A stretch of DNA of 26,774 nucleotides. It comes from Verrucomicrobia bacterium UBA1731 (GTDB lineage: Bacteria > Verrucomicrobiota > Kiritimatiellia > RFP12 > UBA1067). The translations under genes and the position numbers were made by a program. Below the pieces are notes generated by a model. That model did not search any database, was not told the DNA's origin, and worked only from the letters and a program-made list of their open reading frames with translations. Numbering within the stretch: position 1 is the stretch's first letter; each line of letters begins with the position of its first letter. Shown here one piece after another: positions 25,960 to 26,774 of this stretch. Location of the stretch: contig DCIH01000106.1 in the NCBI GenBank assembly GCA_002317575.1, forward strand, positions 157 through 26,930, in the 5' to 3' direction.

Positions 25960-26774
25960 ATGAAGATGACACGCAAGAACTTTCTCTTCGGTGCTTCTGC
26001 CGCCCTGACGATGCCGGGTTTTTGCCTGTGGGCGGATGAAAAGCCTTTTGGTGCGGGGGCGCGTGTGCCGAGCGGACGCATCCGTCGGCTTTTTGAGCGC
26101 GCGCTGGCGGCGGATGTCCGTCCTCCAGCTGTGCCGGTCAAATACGATCCGGTGGACATGGACCTGCCCGAGGCCGTCAGGATCGGCAAGCGGCTGAAGG
26201 AATACATCTCAGCCCAGCCGGTCACGTTGCGGGCGGACGAGGAACTCGTCGGCTGGCTCTCGTTCGACGGTTCTGTCGAGAGCGACCTCTTCCCGCGCAT
26301 CGGGCATCGGGCGTTCTCGGAGGCGGCATTCGGCAAAAAGGGCTACTACTGCAAGCCGCAGGATGCGCTCGCGACCTTCGAATGGCAGCATAGCAGCATT
26401 GATTATGCGAAGCTCATTCAGGGCGGGCTTTCCCAAATCCGCGCGGAAATCGAGGCGTCGAAGGCGAAGTGGGCAGCCAACAAGGACCGTCTCGACTATT
26501 TGAAGGGCATGGAGCTGACGCTGGACGGACTTGAGGCGCGCGTGAAAAACTGCGTCGCCGAATGCCGTCGTCAGGCGGCCGCGGAGACGGATGCTGCGCG
26601 CAAGGCGAAGCTCCTTGAGATGGCGGAGCGCTGCGAGCGCGTGCCGATGGGACCGGCGACTTCGTTCCTCGACGCCGTGCAGTCGATCTACTTCTGCTAC
26701 GATTGTCTGTCCGATTCGATTGGCCGCGCCGATCAGTACCTTGCGCCGTATTATTTCGCAGACATCAAGAAGGG
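25960..26774 (+). CDS. Glycyl-radical enzyme (pyruvate formate-lyase-like) with export-like N-terminus, 3' truncated
   Basis: The first 271 residues of a gene that runs off the right edge; it starts 4 bp after the esterase stop. Residues 1-26 look like an export signal: TRKNFLFG followed by a hydrophobic stretch and CLWADE, the same RK-type twin-arginine-like pattern as the metallophosphoesterase at 11519. From about residue 36 the sequence reads as the N-terminal part of a PFL-domain glycyl-radical enzyme: RIRRLFERAL, YISAQPVTLRADEELVGWL, then RVPMGPATSFLDAVQSIYF and GRADQYLAPYYFADIKKG near the edge. The catalytic Cys and the glycyl-radical site lie beyond the window. Known relatives are cytosolic, oxygen-sensitive enzymes such as PFL or diol dehydratases, so an export signal is surprising. 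Its substrate is unknown. Confidence 0.75.
   Translation, partial: MKMTRKNFLFGASAALTMPGFCLWADEKPFGAGARVPSGRIRRLFERALAADVRPPAVPVKYDPVDMDLPEAVRIGKRLKEYISAQPVTLRADEELVGWLSFDGSVESDLFPRIGHRAFSEAAFGKKGYYCKPQDALATFEWQHSSIDYAKLIQGGLSQIRAEIEASKAKWAANKDRLDYLKGMELTLDGLEARVKNCVAECRRQAAAETDAARKAKLLEMAERCERVPMGPATSFLDAVQSIYFCYDCLSDSIGRADQYLAPYYFADIKK

Overview
The window is GC-rich and every gene I can support lies on the + strand. It holds eleven intact or edge-truncated protein genes plus one degenerate remnant. Almost every gene whose start is visible begins with a signal peptide, either a Sec type or a twin-arginine-like 'RK' type. The products are mainly sugar-active hydrolases and esterases, often with two or three catalytic domains joined in one chain. 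I see no transporter, transcriptional regulator, tRNA, rRNA, transposase or CRISPR array. Large secreted multidomain glycosidases, DUF1080 domains, sialate-esterase-like domains and a secreted-looking glycyl-radical enzyme at high GC suggest an uncultured glycan-degrading anaerobe of the Kiritimatiellota/Verrucomicrobiota/Lentisphaerota group, possibly from the gut. That placement is inference from gene content, since no phylogenetic marker is present.

Layout. Positions 3-9554 hold four closely spaced genes: a left-truncated GH99-like/sialidase-like fusion, a GH106-type alpha-L-rhamnosidase-like enzyme, a secreted endonuclease/exonuclease/phosphatase-family protein, and a very long GH2 glycosidase fused to a nucleoside-hydrolase domain. 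An extended -10 element near 9552-9560 may start the next unit: a PIG-L deacetylase fused to a beta-lactamase-like serine hydrolase, a lipoprotein-like metallophosphoesterase, a GH127 remnant that kept only its two ends, and a linalool dehydratase/isomerase-like protein. A hairpin followed by T residues at 14066-14088 probably ends it.

A new unit starts at an extended -10 (14174-14182) placed directly against the start codon. It encodes an alpha/beta hydrolase-DUF1080 fusion and a three-domain SASA-GH5-GH10 protein. From 19169 come a GH123/DUF4091-like glycosidase, a translationally coupled helical-repeat/CBM9-like protein, and a CE4 polysaccharide deacetylase. A 344-bp non-coding gap (23836-24179) carries an array of short palindromes with compensatory base changes. 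After it, a good -35/-10 promoter drives a two-domain acetylxylan-esterase-like protein and a right-truncated glycyl-radical enzyme with an export-like N-terminus.

Working together, the set would attack decorated glycans outside the cytoplasm: removing acetyl groups (SASA, CE4, PIG-L, two esterases), trimming side chains (GH106, GH2, GH123-like, sialidase-like) and cutting backbones (GH5, GH10). The most unusual points are the export-like glycyl-radical enzyme, the LDI-like protein beside a hollowed-out GH127 gene, the GH2-nucleoside hydrolase fusion, the covarying palindrome array and the apparent leaderless promoters.
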